A DNA stretch of 64,000 nt from CAZJFH01 sp964545205 (GTDB lineage Bacteria; Pseudomonadota; Alphaproteobacteria; Rhodospirillales; Magnetospirillaceae): contig CAZJFH010000009.1 of assembly GCA_964545205.1 (NCBI GenBank), positions 28,355-92,354 of the forward strand, read 5' to 3'. How positions within the stretch are numbered: position 1 is the stretch's first letter; every line of letters begins with the position of its first letter. Made by a program: the position numbers and the translations under genes. Below, one piece after another: positions 16,196 through 28,773 of this stretch. The notes beneath the pieces are model-generated. The model ran no database searches. It was given only the letters and a program-made list of their open reading frames with translations, and had not been told where the DNA came from.

Positions 16196-16857
16196 CGCGC
16201 CAACTCGCGCAGCACCGCGCGCACCGGCGCGGCGTCGAGATCGGCGAGCTTCAACGGCAGGGCGATCAGCTCCCAGTCGCCGGCCGGCACGCCGTCGAGC
16301 ACCAGGCCTTCGAGGATGCCCATGCCGTGCGCCCGGACCCGGCCGTGGGCGTCCATCGTCTTCGAGGCCGCCGGGTCGAGCGACGGCGTGTCGACGCCGA
16401 CCAGCACGACGCCGCGTGCCGCCAACAGGTCGATCGTTTCCGGCGCCACCGCCGCGAAGTCGGGGTCCCAGGCCTCGGGACTGCGGGCGTAGGTGCGCAG
16501 CAGCACCCGCGGCGGCACGCCGTCCAGCGCGCCGTCGAGATGTCGCGGCCGCACGGTGCCGCGCCCGGCGACGTCGATCAGCCGGCACGGCCCGAGATAG
16601 CGGTCGAGGTCGAGCCCGCCGACCGGCGCGCCTTGCGCGTCGTAGTGCAGCGGCGCGTCGGCATGGGCGCCGGCATGGCTCGACAGGGTGATGCGCGCGA
16701 CGTTGACCGGGCAGCCGGGACCGATCGCCCAGGTCCGCTCCTCGGCGTAAGGCGTGTCGCCCGGCCAGCCCGGCATGCCGGGCCGCAGGGCCGGGCTGAT
16801 GTCCCACAGGCGCCGGTCCATACGGGTCATGTCGGGGCGGCGGGGCGGCGATGCCAT
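16192..16857 (-). CDS. kynB: Kynurenine formamidase
   Basis: Metal-dependent cyclase-fold hydrolase of up to 221 aa converting N-formylkynurenine to kynurenine. The metal-binding motif reads SHAGAHADAPLH: all His and Asp ligands are kept, but the usual Thr of HxGTHxDxP is Ala. WDISPAL at the N-terminus is typical. Start codons at 16857, 16830 or 16821 are possible; homology starts at about MDRRLWDIS, so the shorter forms are likely. It is the first gene of kynBUA and is divergent from the dehydrogenase gene with under 30 bases between starts. Confidence 0.9.
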   Translation of the reverse strand: MASPPRRPDMTRMDRRLWDISPALRPGMPGWPGDTPYAEERTWAIGPGCPVNVARITLSSHAGAHADAPLHYDAQGAPVGGLDLDRYLGPCRLIDVAGRGTVRPRHLDGALDGVPPRVLLRTYARSPEAWDPDFAAVAPETIDLLAARGVVLVGVDTPSLDPAASKTMDAHGRVRAHGMGILEGLVLDGVPAGDWELIALPLKLADLDAAPVRAVLRELAR

Positions 16858-16884
16858 AGGGAAATCGGCGTGCTAAGCTCGCGC

Positions 16885-17790
16885 ATGCTCTACCTCCACG
16901 CCCCCGAGAACGAGGACCGCTGGCGCGCCGCCTTCGCCGATGCCGGCCTGGCCGTCGTCACCGCCGCCGACGCTCCCGATCCCGCCGCCGTCGAATACGT
17001 CGCCGCCTGGGCGCCGCCGCCGGGGCTGTTCGCGCGCTTCGCCAAGCTGAAAGCGGTGTTCGCGCTGGGCGCCGGCGTCGACCGCTTCCTCGGCCGCGAC
17101 GACCTGCCGGCCTCCGTGCCGCTGCTGCGGCTCGAGGATGCCGGCATGGCGGCGCAGATGCTGGACTACGCGCTGTTTTCGGTGCTGTGGTTCCAGCGCG
17201 ACTTCGACCTCTACGCCCGGCGCGCCGAATGGCGGCCCGAGGCGGCGCGCGCCGCCGCCGAGACGCGCGTCGGCGTGCTCGGCCTCGGCATGCTCGGCGG
17301 CGCGGTGGCGCGCGGCCTGGCCAGTCGCGGCTACGACGTCGCCGGCTGGCGCCGGGCGCCCGGCGGGTCGGACCTGCCGGTCTTCAGCGGCGGCGATGGC
17401 CTGCGGGCGCTGCTGGCGCGCTCGGACGTGGTGATTTCGGTGCTGCCGGCGACGGCCGAGACCCGCGGCCTGCTCGATGCCGGCAGCCTGGCGCTGCTGC
17501 CGCCGGGCGCCGCGGTGGTCAATGTCGGCCGCGGCGACGCGATCGTGACCGAAGACCTGCTGGCGGCGCTCGATTCGGGGCGCCTGCGCGGCGCCGTGCT
17601 CGACGTCTTCGCCGCCGAGCCGCTGCCGGCGGACTCGCCGCTGTGGACGCATCCGAAGGTGCTGGTCACCCCGCATGTGGCCGCGGTCACCCCGCCGGGG
17701 CCGGCGGCGCGCCAGGTCGCCGCCAATCTCGCCCGGCTCGCGGCCGGGCGGCCGCCGACGGGACTCGTCGACCGCCGGCGCGGCTATTGA
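16885..17790 (+). CDS. D-2-hydroxyacid dehydrogenase (GhrA-like glyoxylate/hydroxypyruvate reductase)
   Basis: 301-aa NAD(P)-dependent dehydrogenase. It shows LGAGVDRFL early, the Rossmann VGVLGLGMLGGAVARGL, NVGRGDAIV, the LDVF-AEPLP region and the catalytic HVAAVTPP. The shape and spacing fit the GhrA branch that reduces glyoxylate or hydroxypyruvate. ATG 16885 is used because the longer upstream frame lies antisense in kynB. It shares its promoter region with kynB but an enzymatic link to tryptophan breakdown is not evident. Confidence 0.8.
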   Translation: MLYLHAPENEDRWRAAFADAGLAVVTAADAPDPAAVEYVAAWAPPPGLFARFAKLKAVFALGAGVDRFLGRDDLPASVPLLRLEDAGMAAQMLDYALFSVLWFQRDFDLYARRAEWRPEAARAAAETRVGVLGLGMLGGAVARGLASRGYDVAGWRRAPGGSDLPVFSGGDGLRALLARSDVVISVLPATAETRGLLDAGSLALLPPGAAVVNVGRGDAIVTEDLLAALDSGRLRGAVLDVFAAEPLPADSPLWTHPKVLVTPHVAAVTPPGPAARQVAANLARLAAGRPPTGLVDRRRGY

Positions 17791-17869
17791 GCGCGGGGCG
17801 AAGCTCGGGGTTGCGCCGCATCGCCCGGCGGCGCTAAGGGTGGCGCATCGTCACCGCGAGCGAGGCCCC

Positions 17870-19666
17870 ATGCCGATCCGCCTGCTGCCCTCCACCCTGG
17901 TCAACCGCATCGCCGCCGGCGAGGTCGTCGAGCGGCCGGCCAGCGCCGTCAAGGAGCTGGTCGAGAACGCGATCGACGCCGGCGCCGGCCGCGTCGAGGT
18001 CGTGCTGTCCGAGGGCGGCCAGGCGCTGATCGCGGTCACCGACGACGGCTGCGGCATGGGCCCGGACGAGCTGGCGGTCGCGGTCGAGCGCCACGCCACC
18101 TCGAAGCTGCCCGACGACGACCTCACCGAGATCCTGACCCTGGGCTTCCGCGGCGAGGCGCTGCCCTCGATCGGCTCGGTGTCGCGCCTGCGCATCACCT
18201 CGCGCCCGGCCGGCGCCGAATCGGCGTGGTCGATCTTCGTCGAGGGCGGCGTCAAGCACGCGCCCGAGCCGGCGGCGCACCCGCCCGGCACCCGCGTCGA
18301 GGTCCGCGACCTGTTCTACGCGACGCCGGCGCGGCTGAAGTTCCTCAAGGCCGTGCGCACCGAGATCTCGCACGCCGTCGACGTCCTCGAGCGCCTCGGC
18401 ATGGCGCATCCGCAGGTCGCGCTGTCGCTGACCGACGGCAGCCGCAGCCTGGTCAGGCTGCCGGCCTGCCGCGGCGCCGGCGCGCGGCTCGAGCGGCTTT
18501 CCGCGGTGATGGGCCGCGACTTCGCCGCCAACGCGCTGGAGATCGCCGCCGAGCGGCAGGGCGTGCGGCTGACCGGCCATGCCGGCCTGCCGACGCTCAA
18601 CAAGCCGACGACGGCGGCGCAATACCTGTTCGTCAACGGCCGGCCGGTGCGCGACCGGCTGCTGCACGGCGCGGTGCGCGGCGCCTACCAGGACTTCCTG
18701 GCCTCCGACCGCCATCCGCTGGTGGCGCTGTTCGTCGAGCTGCCGCCGGCCGAGGTCGACGTCAACGTCCATCCCGCCAAGGCCGAGGTGCGCTTCCGCG
18801 ACCCGGCGCTGGTGCGCGGCCTGATCGTCGGCGCGCTCAAGCACGCGCTGGCCGAGGCCGGCCACCGCGCCGCCACCACGGTCGCCGGCGCGGCGCTCGG
18901 CGGTTTCCGGCCCGGCGGCGCCATGGGCGGCGGCGCAGGCTGGAGCGCGCCGCCGCGCCCCGACCTGCTCGCCGCGTCCTTCGCCGCCCAGGCGCCGGTC
19001 GGGCTCGCCGACCGCCCCGGGCTGCCGAATTTCGACGCGCCGCCGCAGGCCCGCACCGAGGCGCCGCCGCCGGCCGCCGCCCAGGGCTATCCGCTGGGCG
19101 TCGCGCGGGCGCAGCTCCACCACACCTACATCGTCGCCCAGACCGCCGACGGCCTGGTGCTGGTCGACCAGCACGCCGCCCACGAGCGCCTGGTCTACGA
19201 GCGCATGAAGGCGCAGATGGCGGCCGGCGGCGTCGCGCGGCAGATGCTGCTGCTGCCCGAGGTCGTCGAGCTCGGCGCGGAAGGCGCCGGCCACGTGCTG
19301 GCGCGCGCCGGCGAGCTGGCCGCGTTCGGCCTGATCGTCGAGCCGCTCGGCCCCGACGCGGTGGTGGTGCGCGAGGTGCCGGCGCTGCTCGGCGACGGCG
19401 ACGTCCAGGGCCTGGTCCGCGACCTCGCCGACGAGATCGCCGAATGGGGCGAGGCGCTGGCGCTCAACGAGCGCATCGCCGAGGTCTGCGGCACCATCGC
19501 CTGCCACGGCAGCGTCCGCGCCGGGCGTTCGCTGTCGGTCGAGGAGATGAACGCGCTGCTGCGCCAGATGGAGGCGACGCCGCATTCGGGGCAGTGCAAC
19601 CACGGCCGCCCGACCTATGTCGAGCTCAAGCTCGCCGACATCGAGAAGCTGTTCGGGCGCAGCTGA
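17870..19666 (+). CDS. mutL: DNA mismatch repair protein MutL
   Basis: 598-aa MutL. The N-terminal GHKL ATPase has ENAIDAGAG, DDGCGM and GFRGEALPSIGSV. A Pro/Ala/Gly-rich linker spans about 345-410, and the C-terminal dimerisation domain ends with the CNHGRPTYV block. The endonuclease motif DQHA-x2-E-x4-E is intact at 433-444, as is ACHGSVRAGR, so this MutL should nick DNA itself, as in bacteria without MutH. Start ATG 17870. It stands alone, followed by a convergent small gene. Confidence 0.95.
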   Translation: MPIRLLPSTLVNRIAAGEVVERPASAVKELVENAIDAGAGRVEVVLSEGGQALIAVTDDGCGMGPDELAVAVERHATSKLPDDDLTEILTLGFRGEALPSIGSVSRLRITSRPAGAESAWSIFVEGGVKHAPEPAAHPPGTRVEVRDLFYATPARLKFLKAVRTEISHAVDVLERLGMAHPQVALSLTDGSRSLVRLPACRGAGARLERLSAVMGRDFAANALEIAAERQGVRLTGHAGLPTLNKPTTAAQYLFVNGRPVRDRLLHGAVRGAYQDFLASDRHPLVALFVELPPAEVDVNVHPAKAEVRFRDPALVRGLIVGALKHALAEAGHRAATTVAGAALGGFRPGGAMGGGAGWSAPPRPDLLAASFAAQAPVGLADRPGLPNFDAPPQARTEAPPPAAAQGYPLGVARAQLHHTYIVAQTADGLVLVDQHAAHERLVYERMKAQMAAGGVARQMLLLPEVVELGAEGAGHVLARAGELAAFGLIVEPLGPDAVVVREVPALLGDGDVQGLVRDLADEIAEWGEALALNERIAEVCGTIACHGSVRAGRSLSVEEMNALLRQMEATPHSGQCNHGRPTYVELKLADIEKLFGRS

Positions 19667-19698
19667 CCGGCCGCGCGATCCCGGCGCCGCGTCATCGC

Positions 19699-20019
19699 CT
19701 AGGCCCGGTGGGCGGCGCGGGCGGTGGTCAGCCAGGCGCGCTGCACGTCGATGGTGCGCCGGGTCCACGGCACGCCGCTGCCGTCCTGGGCGGCGTACAG
19801 CTCCTGGGCCAGCGCCTGCACGGCGGCGCCGTCGCTGAGCTCGCTCTCGCGCGCCACCCGCTCGACGGCTTCGTCGGTCGAGCGGATGCGGTACTGCATG
19901 TCGGCGCCGGTCGGCGGCAGCAGCCGCTGGATGCTGAAGTCGCCCTCGACGGTGCCGCCGACCAGCCGCTGCTGGCAGTAACGCACGATCTGGCCGACGC
20001 GGAATTTGTGACGGGTCAT
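19699..20019 (-). CDS. Conserved small hypothetical protein (106 aa)
   Basis: 106-aa soluble protein beginning MTRHKFRVGQIVRYC, with QYRIRSTDEAVERVARESEL in the middle and a helical, Ala-rich tail. I recall similar short proteins (K-F-x-V-G-Q start, Q-Y-R-I-K/R-S core) in many alphaproteobacteria, always without assigned function. The first half looks like a small SH3-like beta barrel; that is inference from the alternating hydrophobic pattern. It is divergent from recJ, with 180 bases between starts. Confidence 0.7.
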   Translation of the reverse strand: MTRHKFRVGQIVRYCQQRLVGGTVEGDFSIQRLLPPTGADMQYRIRSTDEAVERVARESELSDGAAVQALAQELYAAQDGSGVPWTRRTIDVQRAWLTTARAAHRA

Positions 20020-20199
20020 GGCAGAGGCTCCGGATGGGAAGGGGCCCGCAGGATTCGCCGGCCATCCCGTTCACATGGGGACGGCGGGCCGGCGGCGCCC
20101 GCGGGCATCGGCGCCATATGCCGGCTTGGCCGCCGCGGCACCCCCTTTCGCGCCGGACGCCTTCCTGCGGCCGGAGCGAACGTGGTAGTCTCCCCGACC

Positions 20200-21990
20200 A
20201 TGACCACCGGCATCCTCGCCCCCGCCGACGCCGCCTTCCTCGGCGTCGAACGTTCGTTCTCCGGCCGCCGCTGGCGGGCGCGGCTGACCGACGACCGCAT
20301 CGCCCTCGCCCTGTGCCAGCGCCTCGACGTGCCCGAACTGGTCGGCCGCGTGATGGCCGGCCGCGGCATCGGCCTCGACGAGGCCGAGATCTTCCTCAAC
20401 CCGACGCTGCGCGACCTGCTGCCCGACCCGTCGCATCTCAAGGACATGGACGCCGCCGTCGAGCGCCTGGTCGCCGCGGTGTCGGCCGGCGAGCAAATAT
20501 GCGTGTTCGGCGACTACGACGTCGACGGCGCCACCTCCTCGGCGCTGCTGCAGCGATTCTTCGCCGCCGCCGGGGCGCGGGTGCGGGTCTACATCCCCGA
20601 CCGCGCCGAAGGCTACGGCCCCAGCGTCGCGGCGCTGCGCAAGCTCAAGGACGAGGGCGTCTCGGTGGTGGTCACCGTCGATTGCGGGGTCACCGCGTTC
20701 GAGCCGCTGGAGGCGGCGGCGGCGGCCGGGCTCGACGTCGTCGTCGTCGACCACCACGGCGCCGAGCCGGCGCTGCCGAAGGCCGTGGCGGTGGTCAATC
20801 CCAACCGCCTCGACGAAACCAGTCCGCACGGCCACATGGCCGCCGTCGGCGTCGCCTTCCTGCTGGTCGTCGCGGTCAATCGCGGGCTGAAGGCCGCCGG
20901 CTGGTACGGCGCCGCCGCCGGGCCGGACCTGATGCGCTGGCTCGACCTCGTCGCCCTCGGCACCGTCTGCGACGTCGTGCCGCTGGTCGGCGTCAACCGG
21001 GCGCTGGTCGCCCAGGGGCTCAAGGTGGCGGCGAAGCGCGGCAATGCCGGGCTGGCGGCGCTGGCCGACGTCGCCGGCGTGCGCGAGCGGCTCGACGCCT
21101 ACCATCTCGGCTATCTGCTCGGACCGCGCGTCAATGCCGGGGGGCGCGTCGGCAACGCCGATCTCGGCGCCCGGCTGCTCGCCTGCGACGATCCCGCCGA
21201 GGCCGCCGAGCTGGCGCGCCGGCTCGACGAGTTCAACCGCGAGCGCCAGGAGATCGAGGCGGCGGTGCTGGACCAGGCCGTCGCCCAGGCCGAAGCCATG
21301 GTCGACGAGTCCGGCCCGGTGCTGGTCGCCGCCGGCGACGGCTGGCATGCCGGCGTCATCGGCATCGTCGCCGGCCGGCTCAAGGAGCGCTTCGGCCGCC
21401 CGGCGCTGGTCATCGCCTTCGAGGGCGACGAGGGCAAGGGCTCGGGCCGCTCGGTGCCCGGTCTCGATCTCGGCACGACGGTGATCGCCGCCCGCCAGGC
21501 CGGCATCCTGAGCAAGGGCGGCGGCCACGCGATGGCCGCCGGCTTCTCGCTGGCCCGCGAGCGCCTCGCCGACTTCCGCGCCTTCCTCGCCGAACGCTTC
21601 CGCGATCTCGACGCCGGCGCCCTGGCGCCGAGCCTGAGCCTCGACGGCGCCCTCGACGCCGCGGCGGCCAGCCTGTCGCTGGTCGACGGCCTGCGCCGGC
21701 TGGGGCCGTTCGGCTCCGGCAACGCCGAGCCGCGGTTCGCGGTCACCAACGCCCGCGTGCAGTACGCGTCGGTGGTCGGCAACGGCCATGTCCGCTGCAC
21801 CCTGAGCGGCCCGCGCGGCGGCCGCGTCAAGGCCATCGCCTTCCGCGCCGCCGAGTCCGAACTCGGCCACGGCCTGCTCAACGCCGCCGGCGCGCCGCTG
21901 CACGTCGCCGGCTGCCTGCGCCACGACACCTGGAACGGCGCCAACGGCGTGCAGATGTTCATCGACGACGCCGCGGCGGTGCGGGGGTAG
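20200..21990 (+). CDS. recJ: Single-stranded-DNA-specific exonuclease RecJ
   Basis: 596-aa 5'-3' exonuclease acting in recombination and mismatch repair. DHH-superfamily motifs are clear: FGDYDVDGATSS (motif I), VTVDCGV, VVVDHHG (the DHH motif), and the DHHA1 part with GRVGNAD and SKGGGHAMAAGFSL. The C-terminal OB domain ends near the stop. Start ATG 20200. It is close to mutL, but the two are separated by a gene on the other strand, so are not one operon. Confidence 0.95.
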   Translation: MTTGILAPADAAFLGVERSFSGRRWRARLTDDRIALALCQRLDVPELVGRVMAGRGIGLDEAEIFLNPTLRDLLPDPSHLKDMDAAVERLVAAVSAGEQICVFGDYDVDGATSSALLQRFFAAAGARVRVYIPDRAEGYGPSVAALRKLKDEGVSVVVTVDCGVTAFEPLEAAAAAGLDVVVVDHHGAEPALPKAVAVVNPNRLDETSPHGHMAAVGVAFLLVVAVNRGLKAAGWYGAAAGPDLMRWLDLVALGTVCDVVPLVGVNRALVAQGLKVAAKRGNAGLAALADVAGVRERLDAYHLGYLLGPRVNAGGRVGNADLGARLLACDDPAEAAELARRLDEFNRERQEIEAAVLDQAVAQAEAMVDESGPVLVAAGDGWHAGVIGIVAGRLKERFGRPALVIAFEGDEGKGSGRSVPGLDLGTTVIAARQAGILSKGGGHAMAAGFSLARERLADFRAFLAERFRDLDAGALAPSLSLDGALDAAAASLSLVDGLRRLGPFGSGNAEPRFAVTNARVQYASVVGNGHVRCTLSGPRGGRVKAIAFRAAESELGHGLLNAAGAPLHVAGCLRHDTWNGANGVQMFIDDAAAVRG

Positions 21991-22002
21991 CGGGCGTCCT
22001 TC

Positions 22003-22410
22003 GAGACGCGGCCCTGCGGGCCGCTCCTCAGGACGAGGTTCGTTCCAAGCGCCTCACGCGATCCAAGTGCCTCATGCTGAGGAGGCCGGCGGCGCGCCGC
22101 CGGCCGTCTCGGACGATTTCTGCACCTTCCCCGTCGAGGTCTTGGGCAGGTCGGCGAACGAGACGCGGCCCTGCGGGCCGCTCCTCAGGACGAGGTTCGA
22201 TCCAAGTGCCTCACGCGATCCAAGTGCCTCATGCTGAGGAGGCCGGCGGCGCGCCGCCGGCCGTCTCGGACGATTTCTGCACCTTCCCCGTCGAGGTCTT
22301 GGGCAGGTCGGCGAACGAGACGCGGCCCTGCGGGCCGCTCCTCAGGACGAGGTTCGATCCAAGTGCCTCATGCTGAGGAGGCCGGCGGCGCGCCGCCGGC
22401 CGTCTCGAAG
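22003..22410. repeat. 157-bp tandem repeat carrying fragments of the adjacent ligase gene
   Basis: Units start at 22003, 22160 and 22317, exactly 157 bases apart; the third is cut short. Each unit opens with GAGACGCGGCCCTGCGGGCC, continues with CTCCTCAGGACGAGG and ends with ATGCTGAGGAGGCCGGCGGC and CGTCTCG, forming a large imperfect palindrome. Units one and two carry an 18-base internal duplication that unit three lacks. Units one and two end with 42 bases (22118-22159, 22275-22316) that match 22454-22495 inside the acyl-CoA ligase gene at 40 of 42 positions. The whole stretch 21991-22419 contains no gene. Confidence 0.9.
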
Positions 22411-22419
22411 CATGCCCCC

Positions 22420-24042
22420 CTACAGCTTCTTCGCCATCTCGCGCAGGACGTACTTCTGCACCTTGCCGGTCGAGGTCTTGGGCAGGTCGGCGAACACCAC
22501 CGTGCGCGGGCATTTGTAGTGGGCCAGGCGGTCGCGGCAGAAGGCGATCACCTCGGCCTCGGTCAGGTCGTGGCCGGGCTTCAGCGTGACGAAGGCGCAG
22601 GGCGTCTCGCCCCATTTCTCGTCGGGGCGCGCCACCACCGCGGCCTCCATCACCGCCGGGTGCTGGTAGAGCACGCCCTCGACCTCGATCGTCGAGATGT
22701 TCTCGCCGCCCGAGATGATGATGTCCTTCGAGCGGTCCTTGAGCTCGATGTAGCCGTCGGCGTGCCAGACCCCGAGGTCGCCGGTGTGGAACCAGCCGCC
22801 GCGGAACGCCTCCTCGGTGGCCTTGGGGTTCTTGAGATAGCCCTTCATCGTGATGTTGCCGCGGAAGAACACCTCGCCCATCGTGGCGCCGTCCTTCGGC
22901 ACCGGCTCCAGCGTCCGGGCGTCGGCGATCATCAGCCCGTCCTGGACGACGTAGCGCACGCCCTGGCGCGATTTCAGCCGCGCCCGCTCCTCGACCGGCA
23001 AGTCGTCCCATTCGCCGTGCCAGGCGCAGACGGTGGCCGGGCCGTAGACCTCGGTCAGGCCGTAGACATGGGTGACGTCGAAGCCCTGCTCCTCGATGCG
23101 CGCCAGCACGGCGGCCGGCGGCGGCGCCGCGGCGGTCATGATCTTGACCGTGTGCGGCAGGTCGCGGCGCTCGGCGTCGGTGGCGTTGATGATCATGCCG
23201 AGCACGATCGGCGCGCCGCACAGATGGGTGACGCCGTGCTCGGCGATGGCGTCGTAGATCGCCTTGGCCTCGACCCGGCGCAGGCAGACATGGGTGCCGA
23301 CCATCGCGGTCACCGTCCACGGGAAGCACCAGCCGTTGCAGTGGAACATCGGCAGCGTCCACAGATAGGCCGGATGGTGCGGCAGCGCCCAGGTCAGCAC
23401 GTTGCCGACCGCGTTCATGTAGGCGCCGCGGTGGTGGTAGACGACGCCCTTGGGGTTGCCGGTGGTGCCCGAGGTGTAGTTCAGCGAGATCGCGTCCCAC
23501 TCGTCGGCCGGGCCGGCCCAGGCGTAGTCGGGATCGCCGGTCTCGAGGAAGGCCTCGTAGGTGGTCTCGCCGATCAGCCGGCCGCCCTTGGCCAGGGGAT
23601 CGTCGATGTCGATCACCACCGGCCTGGTCTCCATCTTCGCCAGCGCCGCGTCGATGACGTCGGCGAATTCGCGGTCGGTGATCAGCACCTTGGTCTCGGA
23701 GTGCCGCAGGATGAAGGCGATGGCCTCGGCGTCGAGGCGGATGTTGAGCGCGTTGAGCACGGCGCCGCACATCGGCACGCCGAAATGCGCCTCGAAGATC
23801 GCCGGAATGTTGGGCGCCATCACCGCGACGGTGTCGCCCTTGCCGATGCCGCGTCGGCTCAGCGCCGAGGCCAGGCGGCGGGCGCGGGCGTAGGAGTCCT
23901 TCCAGGTGAAGCGCTGTGGCCCGTGGATCACCGAGACGCGGTCGGGAAAGGTGCTCGCCGCGCGCTCCAGGAACGACAGCGGCGACAGCGGCACGAAATT
24001 GGCGGCGGTCTTGTCGAGATCGGTCTCGTACGGATTGGCCAT
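22420..24042 (-). CDS. Acyl-CoA synthetase (AMP-binding, DmdB/medium-chain type)
   Basis: 540-aa adenylate-forming ligase: YTSGTTGNPKGVVYHHRG P-loop, YGLTEVYGP, the FHTGDLG hinge region and the C-terminal LPKTSTGKVQKYVL with the catalytic Lys. The FHCNGWCFPWT segment places it with acyl-CoA synthetases near DmdB (methylmercaptopropionate-CoA ligase) and plant-type AAE proteins; the natural acid is not readable. It stands alone and convergent with recJ. Its last 75 bases are partly copied into the downstream tandem repeat. Confidence 0.85.
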   Translation of the reverse strand: MANPYETDLDKTAANFVPLSPLSFLERAASTFPDRVSVIHGPQRFTWKDSYARARRLASALSRRGIGKGDTVAVMAPNIPAIFEAHFGVPMCGAVLNALNIRLDAEAIAFILRHSETKVLITDREFADVIDAALAKMETRPVVIDIDDPLAKGGRLIGETTYEAFLETGDPDYAWAGPADEWDAISLNYTSGTTGNPKGVVYHHRGAYMNAVGNVLTWALPHHPAYLWTLPMFHCNGWCFPWTVTAMVGTHVCLRRVEAKAIYDAIAEHGVTHLCGAPIVLGMIINATDAERRDLPHTVKIMTAAAPPPAAVLARIEEQGFDVTHVYGLTEVYGPATVCAWHGEWDDLPVEERARLKSRQGVRYVVQDGLMIADARTLEPVPKDGATMGEVFFRGNITMKGYLKNPKATEEAFRGGWFHTGDLGVWHADGYIELKDRSKDIIISGGENISTIEVEGVLYQHPAVMEAAVVARPDEKWGETPCAFVTLKPGHDLTEAEVIAFCRDRLAHYKCPRTVVFADLPKTSTGKVQKYVLREMAKKL

Positions 24043-24117
24043 GGCGTCCCCCGGGCTCTTCTCTTGCGTCCGGGGAGGATGCGACGGCGGCGGCGCCGTT
24101 GCAAGCCGGGCTTCGAG

Positions 24118-24327
24118 CTATCCGCCCAGCGCGCGCACCAGCACCAGCAGCCCCAGGATCGCCACCGCCACCGCCTGGGTGGCGACGCGCAGGTTCATCA
24201 GGCGATTCGAATGTTTGGCGTTGAATTCGCCGCCGCGCGAGAACGCGAACACGCCGGTGATCAAGACGCCGAGCACCGCCAGCATGGCGATCATCAGCAT
24301 CACGGAGAGGATGTTGGTCAACATCAT
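24118..24327 (-). CDS. HIG1-domain two-helix membrane protein
   Basis: A 69- or 68-aa protein starting at one of two adjacent ATGs (24327 or 24324). Two transmembrane helices flank the segment FSRGGEFNAKHSNRLMNLRV, the hallmark of HIG1-type small proteins of alphaproteobacteria and mitochondria, where relatives assist respiratory complexes. The open frame extends further upstream, but that part is unlike the family. No coupled neighbour. The protein would sit in the inner membrane; a respiratory assembly role is inferred from eukaryotic relatives only. Confidence 0.75.
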   Translation of the reverse strand: MMLTNILSVMLMIAMLAVLGVLITGVFAFSRGGEFNAKHSNRLMNLRVATQAVAVAILGLLVLVRALGG

Positions 24328-24392
24328 TCCAACATACGCCGCTCGGCCGCCGATTTCATCGCCTATCCGAGCAACCCCTGCCATCCGAATGC

Positions 24393-24439
24393 CTTGACAC
24401 GGCACTACGTCCGGGTAGGGTTCTTGACGGTAACGTCAA
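24393..24439 (+). promoter_or_regulatory. Candidate liv promoter with overlapping inverted repeat
   Basis: TTGACA at 24393-24398 and TAGGGT at 24415-24420 (16-base spacer) resemble a sigma-70 promoter. Directly downstream, TTGACG-GTAA-CGTCAA (24424-24439) is a perfect 6-bp-arm inverted repeat placed where a repressor would block transcription of livH, which begins at 24520. Which regulator binds is not evident; no regulator gene lies nearby. Confidence 0.4.
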
Positions 24440-24519
24440 CAGGTCGCGTGGTATTTTCCGCATGACAGGCCGATTCCGGCGCCTTGGCGGCGCCCCCGAC
24501 GACAACGTCTGAGGCGTCG

Positions 24520-25434
<915 letters not shown>

Positions 25435-25435
25435 G

Positions 25436-28333
<2,898 letters not shown>

Positions 28334-28337
<4 letters not shown>

Positions 28338-28690
28338 TGGATCTCATCGGCTCGACCGTCCAAGGCTTCGTCGTCATCACCCTGGTGCTGATGGCCGGCT
28401 GCGCCTTCATGACCGGCCAGGCGGTGGCCGAGACCTGGCGGCCGCGCTGGCAGACGGCCTTCTACGTGCTGCTGCTGGGGCTCGCCGACCGTTTCCTGAG
28501 TTTCGCCATGTTCGACGGCGAGCTCCTGAACCCCGTCGGCTACGTCGTCGACACCGCCATCCTGATGGCCGTCGGCGTGGCCGCCGACCGGGCGACCCGC
28601 GCCCGCAAGATGGCCAACCAGTACCCGTGGCTGTACGAGCGCGTCGGCCTGTTCGGCTGGCGTGAGCGCGGCGGCGGCGGCACGACCTAA
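28334..28690 (+). CDS. Small membrane protein co-translated with livF
   Basis: 118-aa protein with three predicted membrane helices (about residues 8-30, 40-58 and 67-84) and a basic tail ending near YPWLYERVGLFGWRE. The ATG overlaps the livF stop in ATGATG; the second ATG at 28337 is also possible. Similar short membrane proteins without known function sit in liv operons of other alphaproteobacteria as I recall, suggesting an accessory role in assembly or regulation of the transporter. Confidence 0.7.
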
Positions 28691-28695
28691 GTCGT

Positions 28696-28715
28696 GAATC
28701 GACTCGGCTCGATTC
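28696..28715. promoter_or_regulatory. Inverted repeat upstream of the binding-protein gene
   Basis: GAATCGA (28696-28702) and TCGATTC (28709-28715) form a perfect 7-bp inverted repeat with a six-base centre, five bases after the preceding stop. A TTTAAAAT box lies at about 28744-28751, a plausible -10. The binding-protein gene at 28774 therefore seems to have its own regulated promoter. The regulator is unknown. Confidence 0.45.
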
Positions 28716-28773
28716 GCTGCTACAGTGATGCTTCGAAAAACGCTTTAAAATCAATGGCAGGAGGGTCACAGGA

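Noticed and set aside
22118..22316. Remnant of a second acyl-CoA ligase gene
   Set aside because: Only 42-50 bases of the ligase are present, identically in two repeat units, so duplication with the repeat explains it better than a decayed gene.
22003..22410. CRISPR-like array
   Set aside because: The repeats are 157 bases, directly adjacent, without unique spacers, and no cas genes are near.
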